From positions 69,542,047 through 69,606,046 of the forward strand of contig NC_045446.1 of assembly GCF_002776525.5 (NCBI RefSeq): 64,000 nucleotides of DNA, read 5' to 3'. The position numbers and the translations under genes were made by a program. How positions within the stretch are numbered: position 1 is the stretch's first letter; the number at the start of each line of letters is the position of its first letter. The DNA comes from Piliocolobus tephrosceles (Eukaryota; Chordata; Mammalia; Primates; Cercopithecidae). The notes under the pieces are model-generated. The model was not told the DNA's origin, made no database searches, and worked only from the letters and a program-made list of their open reading frames with translations. Of the stretch, positions 32,731-42,955 are shown piece by piece.

Positions 32731-33057
32731 CTTAACAATAACCCACAAAACTCGGACCACGTGGTGGCTCACACCTGTAATCCCAGCACTTTGGGAGGCT
32801 GAGGTGGGCGAATCACTTGAGGTCAGGAGTTCAAGACCAGCCTGGCCAACATGATGAAACCCTGTCTCTACTAAAAATACAAAAATTAGCTGGGAGTGGT
32901 GAGGGGTGCCTGTAATCCAAGCTACTCGGGAGGCTAAGGCAGGAGAATCACTTAAACCCAGGAGGCAGAAGTGAGCCAAGATGGCACCACTGCACTCCAG
33001 CCTGGGCAACAGAGCAAGACTCCATCTCAAAACATAAAATAAAAAATAAAATAAAAT
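32731..33057 (+). mobile_element. AluS-type SINE with a 23-bp 5' extension
   Basis: The Alu body starts ggaccacgtggtggctcaca at 32,754 and ends in an AAAAT-repeat tail. The TSD aaaatggatggtcag (32,716-32,730) and aaaatggatggccag (33,058-33,072) brackets the Alu plus 23 extra bases at its 5' side (32,731-32,753, cttaacaataacccacaaaa then ctc). The upstream junction gcatt/aaaatgg fits the L1 endonuclease site TT/AAAA. The right monomer has a short deletion (ggaggcagaagtgagccaag). Confidence 0.88.
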
Positions 33058-33223
33058 AAAATGGATGGCCAGGAGCAACCCTTCCATGAAAAATCACTGC
33101 ACATTCTAAAGCCTGTGGTCACTGAGCAATGATGTGGTCTGCACAAGACAGGGTTACAGCCCAAAGTGGCACTGGACAGAAAGAAAGGCTAGCCCCATGA
33201 GAGTGAATTAACTCTCTCTAGGC

Positions 33224-33396
33224 CAGTGGCTTTCACCTTGGATCCATGTTATAATCCCCTAAAGGGCTTTTAAGAATCCGGATGCCTAGGTTGCTGCCAA
33301 GACCAATCAAATCAGAACCTCTGGGGCTATAACCCAAGCATCAGTATTTTTTTCAAAGCCCCCTTCATGGTGTGCAGCCAAGATTGAGAACCACTA
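33224..33396 (+). mobile_element. MER5B-like hAT-Charlie nonautonomous element
   Basis: Terminal inverted wording: cagtggctttcaccttggat at the left and gcagccaagattgagaacca at the right, with ataatcccctaaagggcttt and aatcagaacctctggggcta between. The flanking 8-mers ctctaggc (33,216-33,223) and atctaagt (33,397-33,404) could be a decayed hAT TSD. Family name from memory. Confidence 0.7.
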
Positions 33397-34189
33397 ATCT
33401 AAGTTCACTGTCAACATTTTGGGTAACTTCCACCGGATGGTCAATAACGTTCATTCAGATCACATATTTTAGATCTGGAGATTTTTTCAATCATAGAAGA
33501 CTGAAAGAGGCTAGATTATTAAACACTCTCTATTTGTGCCTCATCTACAAAAAGGTAATCCCCTGTTAAGATGAGAGTATATATGGATTAACTTCTATGA
33601 TCAAAAATGCAATTAATAACCCAGTTAAAACAAGATTTTGAAGAGCTAATAATCCCTAAGTACAAATTACGTACTCTCATTAAAATCTAACTGTTACGAA
33701 TTCTACTTATTCAAAAATAACCCCTTTTCTAAAGTAAATTTGCTTTACTTTACAGCTATAGAAAATATAGAAAGATCTGTGAGATTTATCCATGTTATTT
33801 CATGAAAAACATATTTTTCCCCTATCCTTTGGGAATCTCCCCCTCGAGCTTTTCAGTGGTCCTGGTTCACAGTTTCAGCCTGTTGGCAGCACTTTTCCTA
33901 ACAGCATCTCTCTTCGTCTGTGGACGCAGCTCCCTGTGCCCCTCCTCCCTCCGAGTTACCACACACCTGCACCTTCCAACCCCCACGTGCCATTTGGGAC
34001 TTTGAGTACCTGCTGTGTCTCTATTAATAAACAGCACAGAACAATCCCCCTCAAAAAAACAGCATATTATGTTTTTTCATCCTTAGATTGTTCCAAAATC
34101 ATTTACTCAAATTCTTTCTATTATAGAATAATGAAAAGAAGATACACTTTAGAATCAGATAGCCCTGGACTGAAAATTTAACTGCAGGA
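33397..34189. other. Gene-free, mostly unclassified sequence
   Basis: A 129-codon frame at 33,792-34,181 shows no family signature. A faint MIR phrase (tttagaatcagatagccctg) lies just before the L1. No exon is recognised. Confidence 0.4.
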
Positions 34190-35472
34190 GTCCAGAAGCA
34201 GACCCACAAATGATCAGCCACCTGATCTATGGCAAAGATGACCCTGTGGTACAGTGGGGAAAGGGTGGGCTTTACAATAGACGTTGGTAGGTCTATTGGT
34301 TATCCATATGCAAAACAATGAACCTTGACTGCTATTTCACCCAACACACAAAAATCAATTCCAAATGGGCCACAAACCTAAATCTAAACGGTAAAACAAT
34401 AACAATTTTGCAAGAAAATGTAGAACGTCTTCATGACCCTGCAGCAGGCAAAGCTTTCTTAAACAAGACCAAAAATGTGCTAATGAAAAAGGAAAAAAGT
34501 TAATAAACTGAACTTCATTAAAATTTGGAACTTATCTTCATCAAGTAACACCACTGAGATAATAAAAAGGCCACAGAATGGGAGAAGATAATAACAAATA
34601 TCTGGCATAGGATTCATGCCAGAATATATAAAGAATTCCCACAAATAAATACAAAAAAAGCAGACAACCTGATTTGGAAAAAAGACTTGAATAGGCACTT
34701 CACAAAAAAGGACATCCAAACGGCCAATAAACATACGAAAAGTGCTCCATTTCACTAGATACTAGAGAAATGCAAGATAAACCATAATGAGACACAACCA
34801 TACAACCACCAGAATGACTAAAATGAACAAGGCAGTTGCTAGGAAAATAGATGATTTTTTTTAGTGAGCGAAAAAAATCAGAACTCTCATGTACTTCTGG
34901 GTATTTGCTACAATCACTGGAAAACTGGCAGTACTTACTAGATCAGAACAGATATATATCCTATAATCCAGAAACTCCACCCCAAGACCAAATTAGTACC
35001 AAAAGACAAGCATAAGAATGTTTGTCCAAGCACCATTTGTAACAGCCCCAAACTGGAAAGTAACCAAATGTCCAGCGAGAGCAGAGTGAATAAATACATT
35101 ATGTATACTCACAAATGGCAATACTACGCAGCAATAAAATGAATGCGCTACGACTATATGGAACAACGTGGATAAATCTCACTAACATAATGTTGAGTAA
35201 AAGAAGCAGACAAAAAAGAGTATATGCTCTGTGACTCTATTTGCATTAAATTATAAAATGGGCAAACCAAATCTACAGTATTCTAAGTCTGGATAGTAGT
35301 TAACTTTGCAAGAAGTAAGGGGAAAGATAGAGACTGGGAGAGGGGATCACCTATTTCATGATTAAAGTTCTGGTTACACTGGTATGTTCCTTTTATGAAA
35401 AATCCACTGAGCTATACACTTAGGAGATGAAGTTTTCTTTATGCTATATTATGTCCATAAAAAGTTTATACA
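34190..35472 (+). mobile_element. L1M, 5'-truncated: ORF2 3' end plus 3' UTR
   Basis: About 1.28 kb. ORF2 landmarks in order: cagaagcagacccacaaatg, tggttatccatatgcaaaac, aaaggacatccaaacggcca, caccatttgtaacagcccca, atactacgcagcaataaaat, then tggataaatctcactaacat. The 3' UTR ends with ctatattatgtccataaaaa. Frequent stops and indels destroy the reading frame. L1 ORF2 encodes the endonuclease/reverse transcriptase; only the region after the RT domain remains. Confidence 0.85.
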
Positions 35473-35479
35473 CACAAAC

Positions 35480-35675
35480 TTGGCTGTTCCACCTTTTCAC
35501 TGTGTATGACCTTGCGCAAGGCATTTAATCTACCCAGCATTGTTTCCTCTTCTGTAATAGTTGGAATTATAATACCACATATATTGCAGGGTTGTGGCAG
35601 CATGACAGTGGGGGGAAGCATGTACCCACCCATACATACGGAACACACATAGCACGTACTCCATAAATGAGTTTC
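35480..35675 (+). mobile_element. MIR SINE
   Basis: tatgaccttgcgcaaggcat, tgtttcctcttctgtaatag, tgcagggttgtggcagcatg, cacgtactccataaatga. Confidence 0.7.
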
Positions 35676-35701
35676 TCTTCCCTTCCCTTCCCTTCCCTTC
35701 C
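35676..35701. repeat. CCCTT pentanucleotide repeat
   Basis: Five near-perfect units (cttcccttcccttcccttcc) directly follow a MIR tail. Confidence 0.9.
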
Positions 35702-35780
35702 ATATTGAAGCTCTTGAATATCCTCTTATGACCTGGGACCTAGTCTCTTCCCCTTATGCACATTACAAAATAAACAAACA

Positions 35781-36076
35781 GGCTAGGTGTGGTGGTTCAT
35801 GCCTGTAATCCCAGCACTTTGTGAGGCCGAGGCAGGCAGATCACTTAAGCCCGGGAGTTCAAGACCAGCCCGGGCAACATGGCAAAACCCTGTCTCTAGA
35901 AAAAATACAAAAATTAGCCAGGTGTAGTGGCATGTGCTTGTGGTCCCAGCTCCTTATGTGGCTGAGGTAGAAGGATTGCTTGAGCCCAAGAGGTTGAGGC
36001 TGCAGTCAGCCATGATCATGCTACTATATTCCAGCCTGGGTGATAATAAGACCCTGTCTCAGAAAATAAAATAAAT
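35781..36076 (+). mobile_element. AluJ/S-type SINE
   Basis: ggctaggtgtggtggttcat to an aaataaaataaataaaataa tail. TSD aaaataaacaaac at 35,767-35,779 and 36,077-36,089. Confidence 0.9.
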
Positions 36077-36089
36077 AAAATAAACAAAC

Positions 36090-36704
36090 CCAAAACATGA
36101 ATAAACAGGAGATGTTTTGAGTGTGAAAGGTGGCACAGGGCCTTTCACAAATTGTCTTGAAATGTTCAGAGTTTCTATATGGAAGGAGACAGTTGCCACC
36201 TTCACTGAGGTTAGAGCCAGGCCTGGACCCCAGCAACAGAGATGTGAGTTCAACACAAGGATTGACACCAGAGCAAGGTTGGTTCAGTAACATGATGGGG
36301 GACTGCACTAAAATTACAGAAAGAATGCGGTGGGATGCTGCATGCCAATATAGCAACCATGTTTTCTTTCCTTTTAACCACAAAGGGACTGAGTTTTTCA
36401 GCAGCAAAATTCTTCACAGACCAAAAACAAAACAAAACAAAAAACCCAGAAATTCAAGGGAAACCACTTTGTTGCTTTACAAGTGCCAAGTCACAATGTG
36501 AGAAAATGCAAGTTACAGAAAACATGAGATTCCCAGAAAATAAACTTGTGATTATTGTACCAGGAATTGGAAACCAACCACTGCCTGCCATACCTTCATT
36601 CCCACCCCCACTAGATCTGGCTCCTTTGGGCTTAAGAGTGGGTCCTCATACACACAGGCAGGAGTTCCTCCCAGGCCACTTAGTTTGTGCCTAATTCTTT
36701 TAGT
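36090..36704. other. Gene-free, unclassified sequence
   Basis: No typable repeat. Overlapping frames of 119-127 codons on both strands (36,024-36,694) have no recognisable domain. Confidence 0.4.
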
Positions 36705-37113
36705 CCTCTGGCAAACATTTACTCAGTACCACTCGACGGGATGCCAGCTATGAAGCATCCAACAAGACTGAGATGTGGTCACTGAGCTCACAGTCATGGA
36801 GGGTTCCAAGAGGTAAATGAGCAATTCCATGCACAGTGTGGCATGCTAAAACACGACAAAATATAAGGGACTCCAGAACTGGCGAGGAGAGGGCATCTTC
36901 CTGGAGAAGAGGAGGACACCGCAGCTAAAGCTTAAAGGAGGAAAACTGGGATGTGTGCATTCCCAGAGCGAACCGTGTGAGCCAAACCCAGAAATAAGAA
37001 AGCACCACTTGGTGTTGCTGGACAAAGGCTGGAGGCAAGAAGAGCCAGGAAAAGAGGTGGGAAAGGTTGGCAGCACCAGATCAGGGAAGGTTCTTGGACT
37101 CTGTCCTACAGGC
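36705..37113 (-). mobile_element. L2 LINE 3' region, outer part 1
   Basis: Antisense L2: caaacatttactcagtacca, gtggtcactgagctcacagt, agagggcatcttcctggaga, ggttcttggactctgtccta. It breaks at 37,114 and resumes at about 38,037. Confidence 0.7.
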
Positions 37114-37634
37114 CAGCAGTGCTCAGTACTGGCTGCAGGTCAGAATTATGAAACATCTTTCAAATGATACTGATATCCTGCCTTCATGCCCAGAGATGAG
37201 TGGGTTTGTTTTTTTTTTTTTTAGTCTGTTTGTTTGCTTGTTTGAGAAGGTCTCACTCCATCCCCCAGGTTGGAGTGCAGTGGTAAAATCATGGCTCACG
37301 GCAGCCTTGACCTCCTGCGCTCAAGCCATCCTCCTGCCTCAGTCTCCTGAGTAGCCGAGACTATAGGCATGTGCCACCACATTTGACTAATGTTTAGTTT
37401 TTTTTTTTTTTTTGTAGATAAGGGTCTTGCTATGTTGACCAGTCTGGTTTCAAACTCCTGGCCTCAAGCAGTCCTTCTGCCTTGGCCTCCCAAAGTGCTG
37501 GGATTACAGGTGTGAGCCACTGAGCCCAACACAGAGATAAGTGTTTAATGAGCCTAGGCCCCAAGCCCCATCATCGGTGTTTCTTAGAAGCAGCCCAGGT
37601 GATTCTAGCATGCAGCCAGTGCTGAGAAGCACTG
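37114..37634 (+). mobile_element. MER5-like hAT nonautonomous element, split by an Alu
   Basis: The left end cagcagtgctcagtactggc and the right end agccagtgctgagaagcact are inverted relatives. Centre wording: aatgatactgatatcctgcc, ccatcatcggtgtttcttag, cagcccaggtgattctagca. The Alu at 37,203-37,531 is inside. Flanking 8-mers: ctacaggc (37,106-37,113) and ctatagtc (37,635-37,642). Confidence 0.65.
37203..37531 (-). mobile_element. AluJ-type SINE
   Basis: Antisense, with an interrupted T-rich tail (37,209-37,245), a long T15 in the middle linker (37,399-37,413), and head ending ccactgagcccaa. TSD cagagatgagtg (37,191-37,202) against cagagataagtg (37,532-37,543). Confidence 0.9.
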
Positions 37635-37642
37635 CTATAGTC

Positions 37643-38028
37643 CAGGCATCTGCACACTATGGGCCTCAGGCCAAATCCATTTCTGTATGGCCTGAGAACT
37701 AAGAATGGTTTTTACAGATCAATATTTGCAATCAATTTCATTGTAGGGAGCATGAACTCCAATTAAGCAAACCCCAATTTGAACTCCAATTAGGCAAAAT
37801 GTTATTCCCCACAAAAAGAAGTTCCATTTATCTCATCAGTAGACCTGTGTCACAAAAAAGTACTCAATTCTTATTATATTTTGAATGTCATCAATACAGA
37901 TTTGTGAAACATGTTTTCTTTTTTATTAGATAAGTACTCACATAATAGACTCAATTTCACCCCTTGGACTGTAAAGCCTAAAATATTTACTACCTGGCCC
38001 TTTCCAGAAAAGGTTGGCTGACTCCTGC
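37643..38028 (+). mobile_element. Longer MER58-like hAT-Charlie element
   Basis: The ends match the copy at 3,781: caggcatctgcacactatgg on the left and ctaaaatatttactacctgg ... aggttggctgactcctg on the right. The middle (about 200 bp, including atttatctcatcagtagacc) is different, so it is another subfamily or an internal-deletion form. 8-bp TSD ctatagtc (37,635-37,642) and ctatagtt (38,029-38,036). Confidence 0.75.
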
Positions 38029-38036
38029 TATAGTTG

Positions 38037-38335
38037 ATGGAGAAATAACATAGTGTGTTTTTGTGAAGAGGAGGACTCTGGCAGCTGTGTGAGGATAGAT
38101 CTGAGGAAGAGAGACTGGGTACAGGGAGGCCAGGGAAGCAACCATCAATGAGTGTTGGTCTGGGCAGGTGAGGCCTAACATAGAGCAGTGGAATGAAGGT
38201 GGGGTGGGAAATGCAGGTCTCCGAGGTTAAAGGAAGAGGAAATAGTGCAGGGCTTGGCAGCCAATGGGCATAGGAGGTCAGGGCAAGAGACGGGTCCAGG
38301 AGACCTTCTTGGGACCACCAAAGACCAGACAGAGC
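38037..38335 (-). mobile_element. L2 LINE region, outer part 2
   Basis: gaagaggaggactctggcag ctgtgtgagg corresponds to the antisense L2 segment expected next, followed by tacagggaggccagggaagc. The hAT elements therefore sit inside one L2. The 157-codon antisense frame at 37,874-38,347 spans these repeats and is not a gene. Confidence 0.55.
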
Positions 38336-38564
38336 CACCAGCACCATCCCTTCCCTGTCTTGGGGGAGGGGTACTCCTAGGCCCGTGCCAGCACAGTTAA
38401 TGGGAAAGGGCTGGAGTCCCTTTCCCTACTGCTCTTCTTCCAAAAGACGCCATTTGCTCTCTACAGCCCTTGGAGATAGTTCCCTTCCTGGCACCTCTGT
38501 GCACAGACAAGAGAACAGAAACAACCAAATTGTGCTTTAATATCCTTTAACTCCCTGAATCCCA
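38336..38564. other. Short gene-free gap
   Basis: Unclassified. Confidence 0.4.
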
Positions 38565-38715
38565 AGTATCACCCACTATGAGAGTCAGGTCAGGTACTGC
38601 CATCCTCATTTTACAGAAGCTGGGGCCCACAGAGAAAGTGAAACTGACCAAGAACACAGGGTCAGGAAAGAGGCCGATTCAGAGTCTTTCTAGTCCTCGT
38701 CAACATGCTGGCATG
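38565..38715 (-). mobile_element. MIR SINE fragment
   Basis: catcctcattttacagaagc, ggcccacagagaaagtgaaa, gaacacagggtcaggaaaga. Confidence 0.6.
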
Positions 38716-38799
38716 TAACCTAGAGATCGGTCTGGCTCCAGTTGTTCTCAGAATGCCACACTAGTCCCTGCGCTCCTGGAGGCCAGCATCTGCGACCTC

Positions 38800-39003
38800 A
38801 CTCCAAGATCCTTGGCTCCAGGTCAATGTGTCCTGGGTTTGAATCCTGTCCCACATGTCCTCCACCGCTGAGCCTCAGGTCCTTCACCTGGGAAGTGGGG
38901 GATGAAACTCTACCTTATATGATTATTTAAAGTAGAATAATACAAAGTGCTGAGTATAGAGCCTAGCACACAGTATGTGCTCAATAATGCATATAATTTT
39001 ATT
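38800..39003 (+). mobile_element. MIR SINE
   Basis: tcctgggtttgaatcctgtc, gctgagcctcaggtccttca, agcctagcacacagtatgtg ctcaataatgc. Confidence 0.75.
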
Positions 39004-39078
39004 AGGGAGGTTCATTCTTGACAGTCTAACTCTTATTTGCTTGAGCCTGGCTTGAGTGGACCTGGTTTTTACATAAGA

Positions 39079-39295
39079 GGCAGTGTCATTGAAAGTGTGA
39101 ACTCAGAAGCCAAAATGCCGGGGTGCCAAGCCCAGCTCTGCCACTTACTATATGAACTTGGGGGAGTCGTTTTTAAAAATAGTTGCCACCTGATAGTGTC
39201 ATCATGAAAATTTGGTGAGTTAAAATATGTAGGGCATTTGGAACAATGCCTGGCAATAGTAAGTGTTCTACAAGGGTGAGCTATTGCTATTGTTT
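39079..39295 (+). mobile_element. MIR SINE
   Basis: ggcagtgtcattgaaagtgt, cccagctctgccacttacta, acaatgcctggcaatagtaa gtgttc. The middle is decayed. Confidence 0.75.
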
Positions 39296-39384
39296 TCTAG
39301 TTCCTTTTATTTTCCATCGTAATTTCAACAGTAGGCCAGTTCCTGGGAGCACCGGACCTTGTGCCAACAGTGAGCCTGCAGACG

Positions 39385-39500
39385 CATGTATTCACCCAAT
39401 GTTTCTCAGGTCCCTCCTCAGGGCCTGATCTGTGCTAGCCTGTGGGATGCCAAGTGGGACCAGGCTCCCCTAGGGTACCTGAGGTCCACATGTCTTTGGG
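39385..39500 (-). mobile_element. L2 3'-end fragment
   Basis: gtattcacccaatgtttctc, gatctgtgctagcctgtggg. Weak antisense match. Confidence 0.4.
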
Positions 39501-40714
39501 AACTACTGCAAATTAATTTATGCAGTCTCACACAGGCAGTCGTCACCTCTCTATGAATTTATATAGTAAAGCAGCAAATATTAATCAGAGAGCCACAGGC
39601 CCTTATCAATCCCGACACTCAAAAAATTCTAAAACCAAAAGGTTGAGTTTTTTTTTTTAATAACTCATTTGGTGGCAAAACCTGACATAAAGTAATGTGA
39701 AGCTATTTACTGTCTTTATTTTTCCTACTTAGTGTGAACAATCATACATTTTGCTGCAGAGAAATTAATGGCTTTGATTATGGAGCACAGCCTCAGACGT
39801 ATCACATAATATACAGTATATGCACCATATTTCCTTTCAAAAATCTAAAAACATACCAAATTCCAAAACATGCCTGACCCCAAGGGTTTTCAACGATGGA
39901 CTGTGGACATGCATTTATTATTACTATGGGACATCTATGAGCACTCCTATTGTTCCCTTCCACCAAAAGATACAGAAAATTGGTTTGGCATAGCCAAATG
40001 ACTTTGTATTTCTCTTTGAAAAAAAAAAACCAATATATTATTGGGATCCAAGAAATAAAATTGCCTTTCCTCTTTTATGCAACTGATATTATAGAAAACA
40101 TTTGCTTATAACCAACACAGACTCCATCAGTCTGTTCTCAGACAGAAAAATCCAGTTCCGAGGTCAAGGACAGCCAACATCCACAGTGGCTTAGCCCCAG
40201 GAACTCTGCAGGTGGGTTTGGAGATGGAGCTGGGTCTCAGAGCGGAAACCTTAATCCCCTGTCTTACATCCCGAGATAACCCTTTCCTTATGATGTTTGC
40301 TCACAGGGAAGTTCTGGGCGGACACAGAAGACATGAGCTGAAGCTGAACAGGAGAGAGCATATTGTGAACTTGGAGGCAGAGGGAGCAAGGGGAATGGAA
40401 CAGTTACTTCATTGGCTAATTGTGAATTGCTAATGGCCTTGGGGCATTGAAGTGACAGGCTACATTAGCAGCCAGGATGGCTGGGTTGCTTGCTAGTGAA
40501 AGTCTCTTTAGAAAAGGAAAGTTGCAGGGAGAATATGCACCCATGTGTTGTTTCTTTGTGTGCTCCTGGATCACAAAGATTTTGGGCAAGGAAACCAGGA
40601 TACAGACAATCAACCACAGGTCCCAGCTTCCCAGATTGGGCTGCCTGGGGCCTGCCCCTCCTGTCCTGCATCCCTGTGACACAGCAGGGATAAACAGGTG
40701 CTGGGAAACAGGTG
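39501..40714. other. Gene-free sequence, partly an old unnamed repeat
   Basis: 39,640-39,910 (ttggtggcaaaacctgacat, tgctgcagagaaattaatgg, tgaccccaagggttttcaac) has wording I associate with a dispersed mammalian element, but I cannot name it. The remainder is unclassified. No exon is seen. Confidence 0.4.
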
Positions 40715-40830
40715 TCCTGATCTCTGCTATCTACTTGCTGTGCAACTCTGGGCAAGCTACAGAGCCCCTCTGAATGTCATCTTCCAGATTTATAAAGCAT
40801 GATGCAGGGTTGTAGATCTTTAAGCTCTTC
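40715..40830 (+). mobile_element. MIR SINE fragment
   Basis: atctacttgctgtgcaactc tgggcaagctac, then atgtcatcttccagatttat. Confidence 0.55.
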
Positions 40831-41194
40831 CTAAACATGTTTTCCTTCTTGGGCTACTTCGGTCATCTATCCTGCCCTTTATTTCTCCCTCTCTCTCCGT
40901 TTGACCAAAATGACACATGAAATTCCCAGCATGTTAACATTCTGAAGGGACAGAGTGATCCACATACAGTGAGGGAGTGAAGACATAACTAACAACTTAG
41001 TGAGAAATCCATTTTGGCTCCCACCTTGGACACCAAATATCGAGCACTATCAGGCCCTAGTGTCATCCCCAAGCCCCTCACAGTGCCTGATAACTCCCCT
41101 TTCATGCTTTCTTCCACACCCTCTAGGCTCCTGACCTCTTTTCCTTGTAGCTATTTTTCTCTTATGGTTTTCCCTTCTTTCCACTCTGAAATCC
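40831..41194. other. Gene-free, unclassified sequence
   Basis: Nothing recognisable. Confidence 0.4.
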
Positions 41195-41400
41195 AGCTAC
41201 GGTTAACTGAGTGCTTACTGTATGCCAGATAAGAACATGCACTGAGATTACTGGGTTTAGACCTCAAAACAGCCTTGTGGAATATAAGAGGAGTCTCAGA
41301 GATCCTCCTTTTAAAGGAGAAGAGGCTCTGAGATCAGGGAATTTGCCCAAAACTACATGACTGGCAGCTGGTGGAAGCAGTATTCAAACTCCACTCACTG
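41195..41400 (-). mobile_element. MIR SINE
   Basis: actgagtgcttactgtatgc, gaagaggctctgagatcagg, gcccaaaactacatgactgg. Confidence 0.7.
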
Positions 41401-41500
41401 GGCAAGTTCCTAGACAGACATCTTTCTGGGTCTCCATTTCCTCATCTTCACACCAAGTTAATCCTAACACCTTCATAGGATGCTTTTAAAGACAAAATGG
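41401..41500 (+). mobile_element. MIR SINE fragment
   Basis: ctgggcaagttcctagacag, gtctccatttcctcatcttc. Head-to-head with the preceding antisense MIR. Confidence 0.5.
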
Positions 41501-41650
41501 GACAACAGCAAAGCCATCCTTCAGTCCTCAGTGGCTGTCAGAGTGGCTTCTTATATCCTAAGAAGGCACAAAAGCACACCTGCTGTTTCCCACTTGTGAA
41601 GTCTTAACGTGATGGGACTGCGTCAGCCCTCTGGTCAGCTCCTTTATTTT

Positions 41651-41661
41651 TATTTATGTAT

Positions 41662-41713
<52 letters not shown>

Positions 41714-41932
41714 CGTCTGTAAGTTTATTGCCTGTATCTGAAAAATCATCATAGAAAATTGTTTGGTTTAGCTCTGAGCAGCCCGCTCCTGAGCTCTGAG
41801 GAAGCTTGCCTTCTTTTGAGCTACCAGATCCTTCTTCTTAGCAAGGGTCATTTTGGGACGGTTCCACCTCCTCTTTTTAACTTCTTTCTTGGGCTTCTTT
41901 CCATAGACTGGACTCTCTCCTATAGCAGCATG
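41651..41932 (-). pseudogene. RPL5: 5'-truncated RPL5 processed pseudogene
   Basis: Read on the minus strand, 41,932 to 41,771 gives 54 open codons and then a stop (41,768-41,770). The codons translate to the C-terminus of ribosomal protein uL18/RPL5: KKPKKEVKK then RRWNRPKMTLA, KKKDLVAQKKASFLRAQERA. A few substitutions are visible (for example G for R after HAAI, and AQS instead of AES at the end). The 3' UTR follows (attttctatgatgatttttc) with an AATAAA at about 41,725, then a TTAG-type array in place of the poly(A) tail. A perfect 14-bp TSD agctcctttatttt is at 41,637-41,650 and 41,933-41,946. On the minus strand the cut reads gtt/aaaata, an L1-type site. There are no introns and about 240 upstream codons are missing. 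The parent acts as a 60S subunit protein that carries 5S rRNA; this copy has no promoter and cannot make the protein. Confidence 0.95.
41661..41711. repeat. TTAG tetranucleotide repeat
   Basis: About twelve uninterrupted ttag units on the + strand, reading ctaa on the sense strand of the RPL5 retrocopy. They lie between its AATAAA-bearing 3' end and the TSD. Likely a degenerated poly(A) tail. Not telomeric, because the unit is TTAG and not TTAGGG. Confidence 0.95.
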
Positions 41933-41946
41933 AGCTCCTTTATTTT

Positions 41947-42579
41947 AACAATGGCAAATGAGATTGAAATGCAAAAAAGGCAGGCTGAGGGAACAGGGAC
42001 TTCAGAGAGCTTGCCCAGAGGAGCAGAGGCGGGCACTCCACAATGCATATAGGCACCAGAGAAGAGCCAAGTCTTACTGAAGGGACTCGGTGTGTTTCAC
42101 AATCTGTGTCGTGCACAAATGTGAGGGTGTGTTCCAACGGGTGGTGCTGCCAGAGGGTGCAGTGCCTGCTACAGTCAGCAGGAGTCTGGACTTTGCCCCG
42201 GGGCCATCGGAGACACAGGGAGTGAGGAGCAGATGGCTGTCTGGCTCTGGCAGTCGGGGGTTGGAGGATGCATCAGAGTAAGAGCAGGCCTGGAGGAAGA
42301 GGTGACACTGAAGGAGGGAGGGGAGCAGACGAGAGGGGAGAACAAGTCTTGGCAGGGGCCTCAGGCTTGTTCTCTGAAAGGAAGAAAGTGAGAATTGAAC
42401 CCCAGCTCCCTGCAACTTGGAATGAGGTAGAGTGAATTCAACACCTCACCTGCGGAAATGTCCACAGACTCACTAAACCCTAGTTCTCTCAAAATTTGGC
42501 TTACACTCTCTGACATGTTCAGTAAGAGTCATTGTTTGCTACCCTTGAAGGTTCTCTCCAGAGCGAGGGTGAGCTCCTG
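41947..42579. other. Gene-free, unclassified sequence
   Basis: No named repeat. The 113-codon antisense frame 42,074-42,415 has no domain I recognise. Confidence 0.4.
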
Positions 42580-42660
42580 AATGCAATTCAAGCCAACAAG
42601 TATTTGCAGAGCACCTGGTTCTCCTCAAGCATCCTGTGAGTCCTATGGGGATGTGAGGAG
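42580..42660 (-). mobile_element. Weak L2 3'-end fragment
   Basis: agccaacaagtatttgcaga gcacctgg, then tcctgtgagtcctatgggg. Short. Confidence 0.4.
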
Positions 42661-42739
42661 GGTGGCATCCCTACCCCAGCATCCCAGCAGCTCCCAAGGT
42701 CAGAAGCACTGGGGGAAAGAACCATATATGAGTTGGAAG

Positions 42740-42930
42740 TCCCAGCTTCAGGTCCTCCTCCTTCTGTCACTTCTACACTGTATAATTTTGAGCAAGTCGC
42801 TTTTTGAACCTCAGTTTCAGCATCTATAATAGGGCTGATTATGCCAGCTACCCTTAGGGTTAGTGTGAGAATTTAATGCAATCATCACTGTCGCATGACC
42901 CATAAAACACCATATAGAAGTATTATTTTG
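42740..42930 (+). mobile_element. MIR SINE
   Basis: ttttgagcaagtcgcttttt, gaacctcagtttcagcatct, ataatagggctgattatgcc, gtgagaatttaatgcaatc. Confidence 0.7.
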
Positions 42931-42955
42931 TTTAACACTAATATGTGATAATCAA

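Noticed and set aside
32632..33087. 151-codon antisense open frame with a familiar-looking peptide (SLALLPRLECSGAILAH type)
   Set aside because: This is the well-known translation of an antisense Alu, not a gene. The frames at 5,307-5,724, 27,208-27,581, 53,912-54,198 and 56,376-56,871 are rejected for the same reason.
37874..38347. 157-codon antisense open frame, the longest in the window
   Set aside because: It runs across a hAT fossil and antisense L2 sequence; open by chance.
41661..41711. Telomere-like repeat
   Set aside because: The unit is TTAG, not TTAGGG, and it occupies the tail position of a retrocopy.
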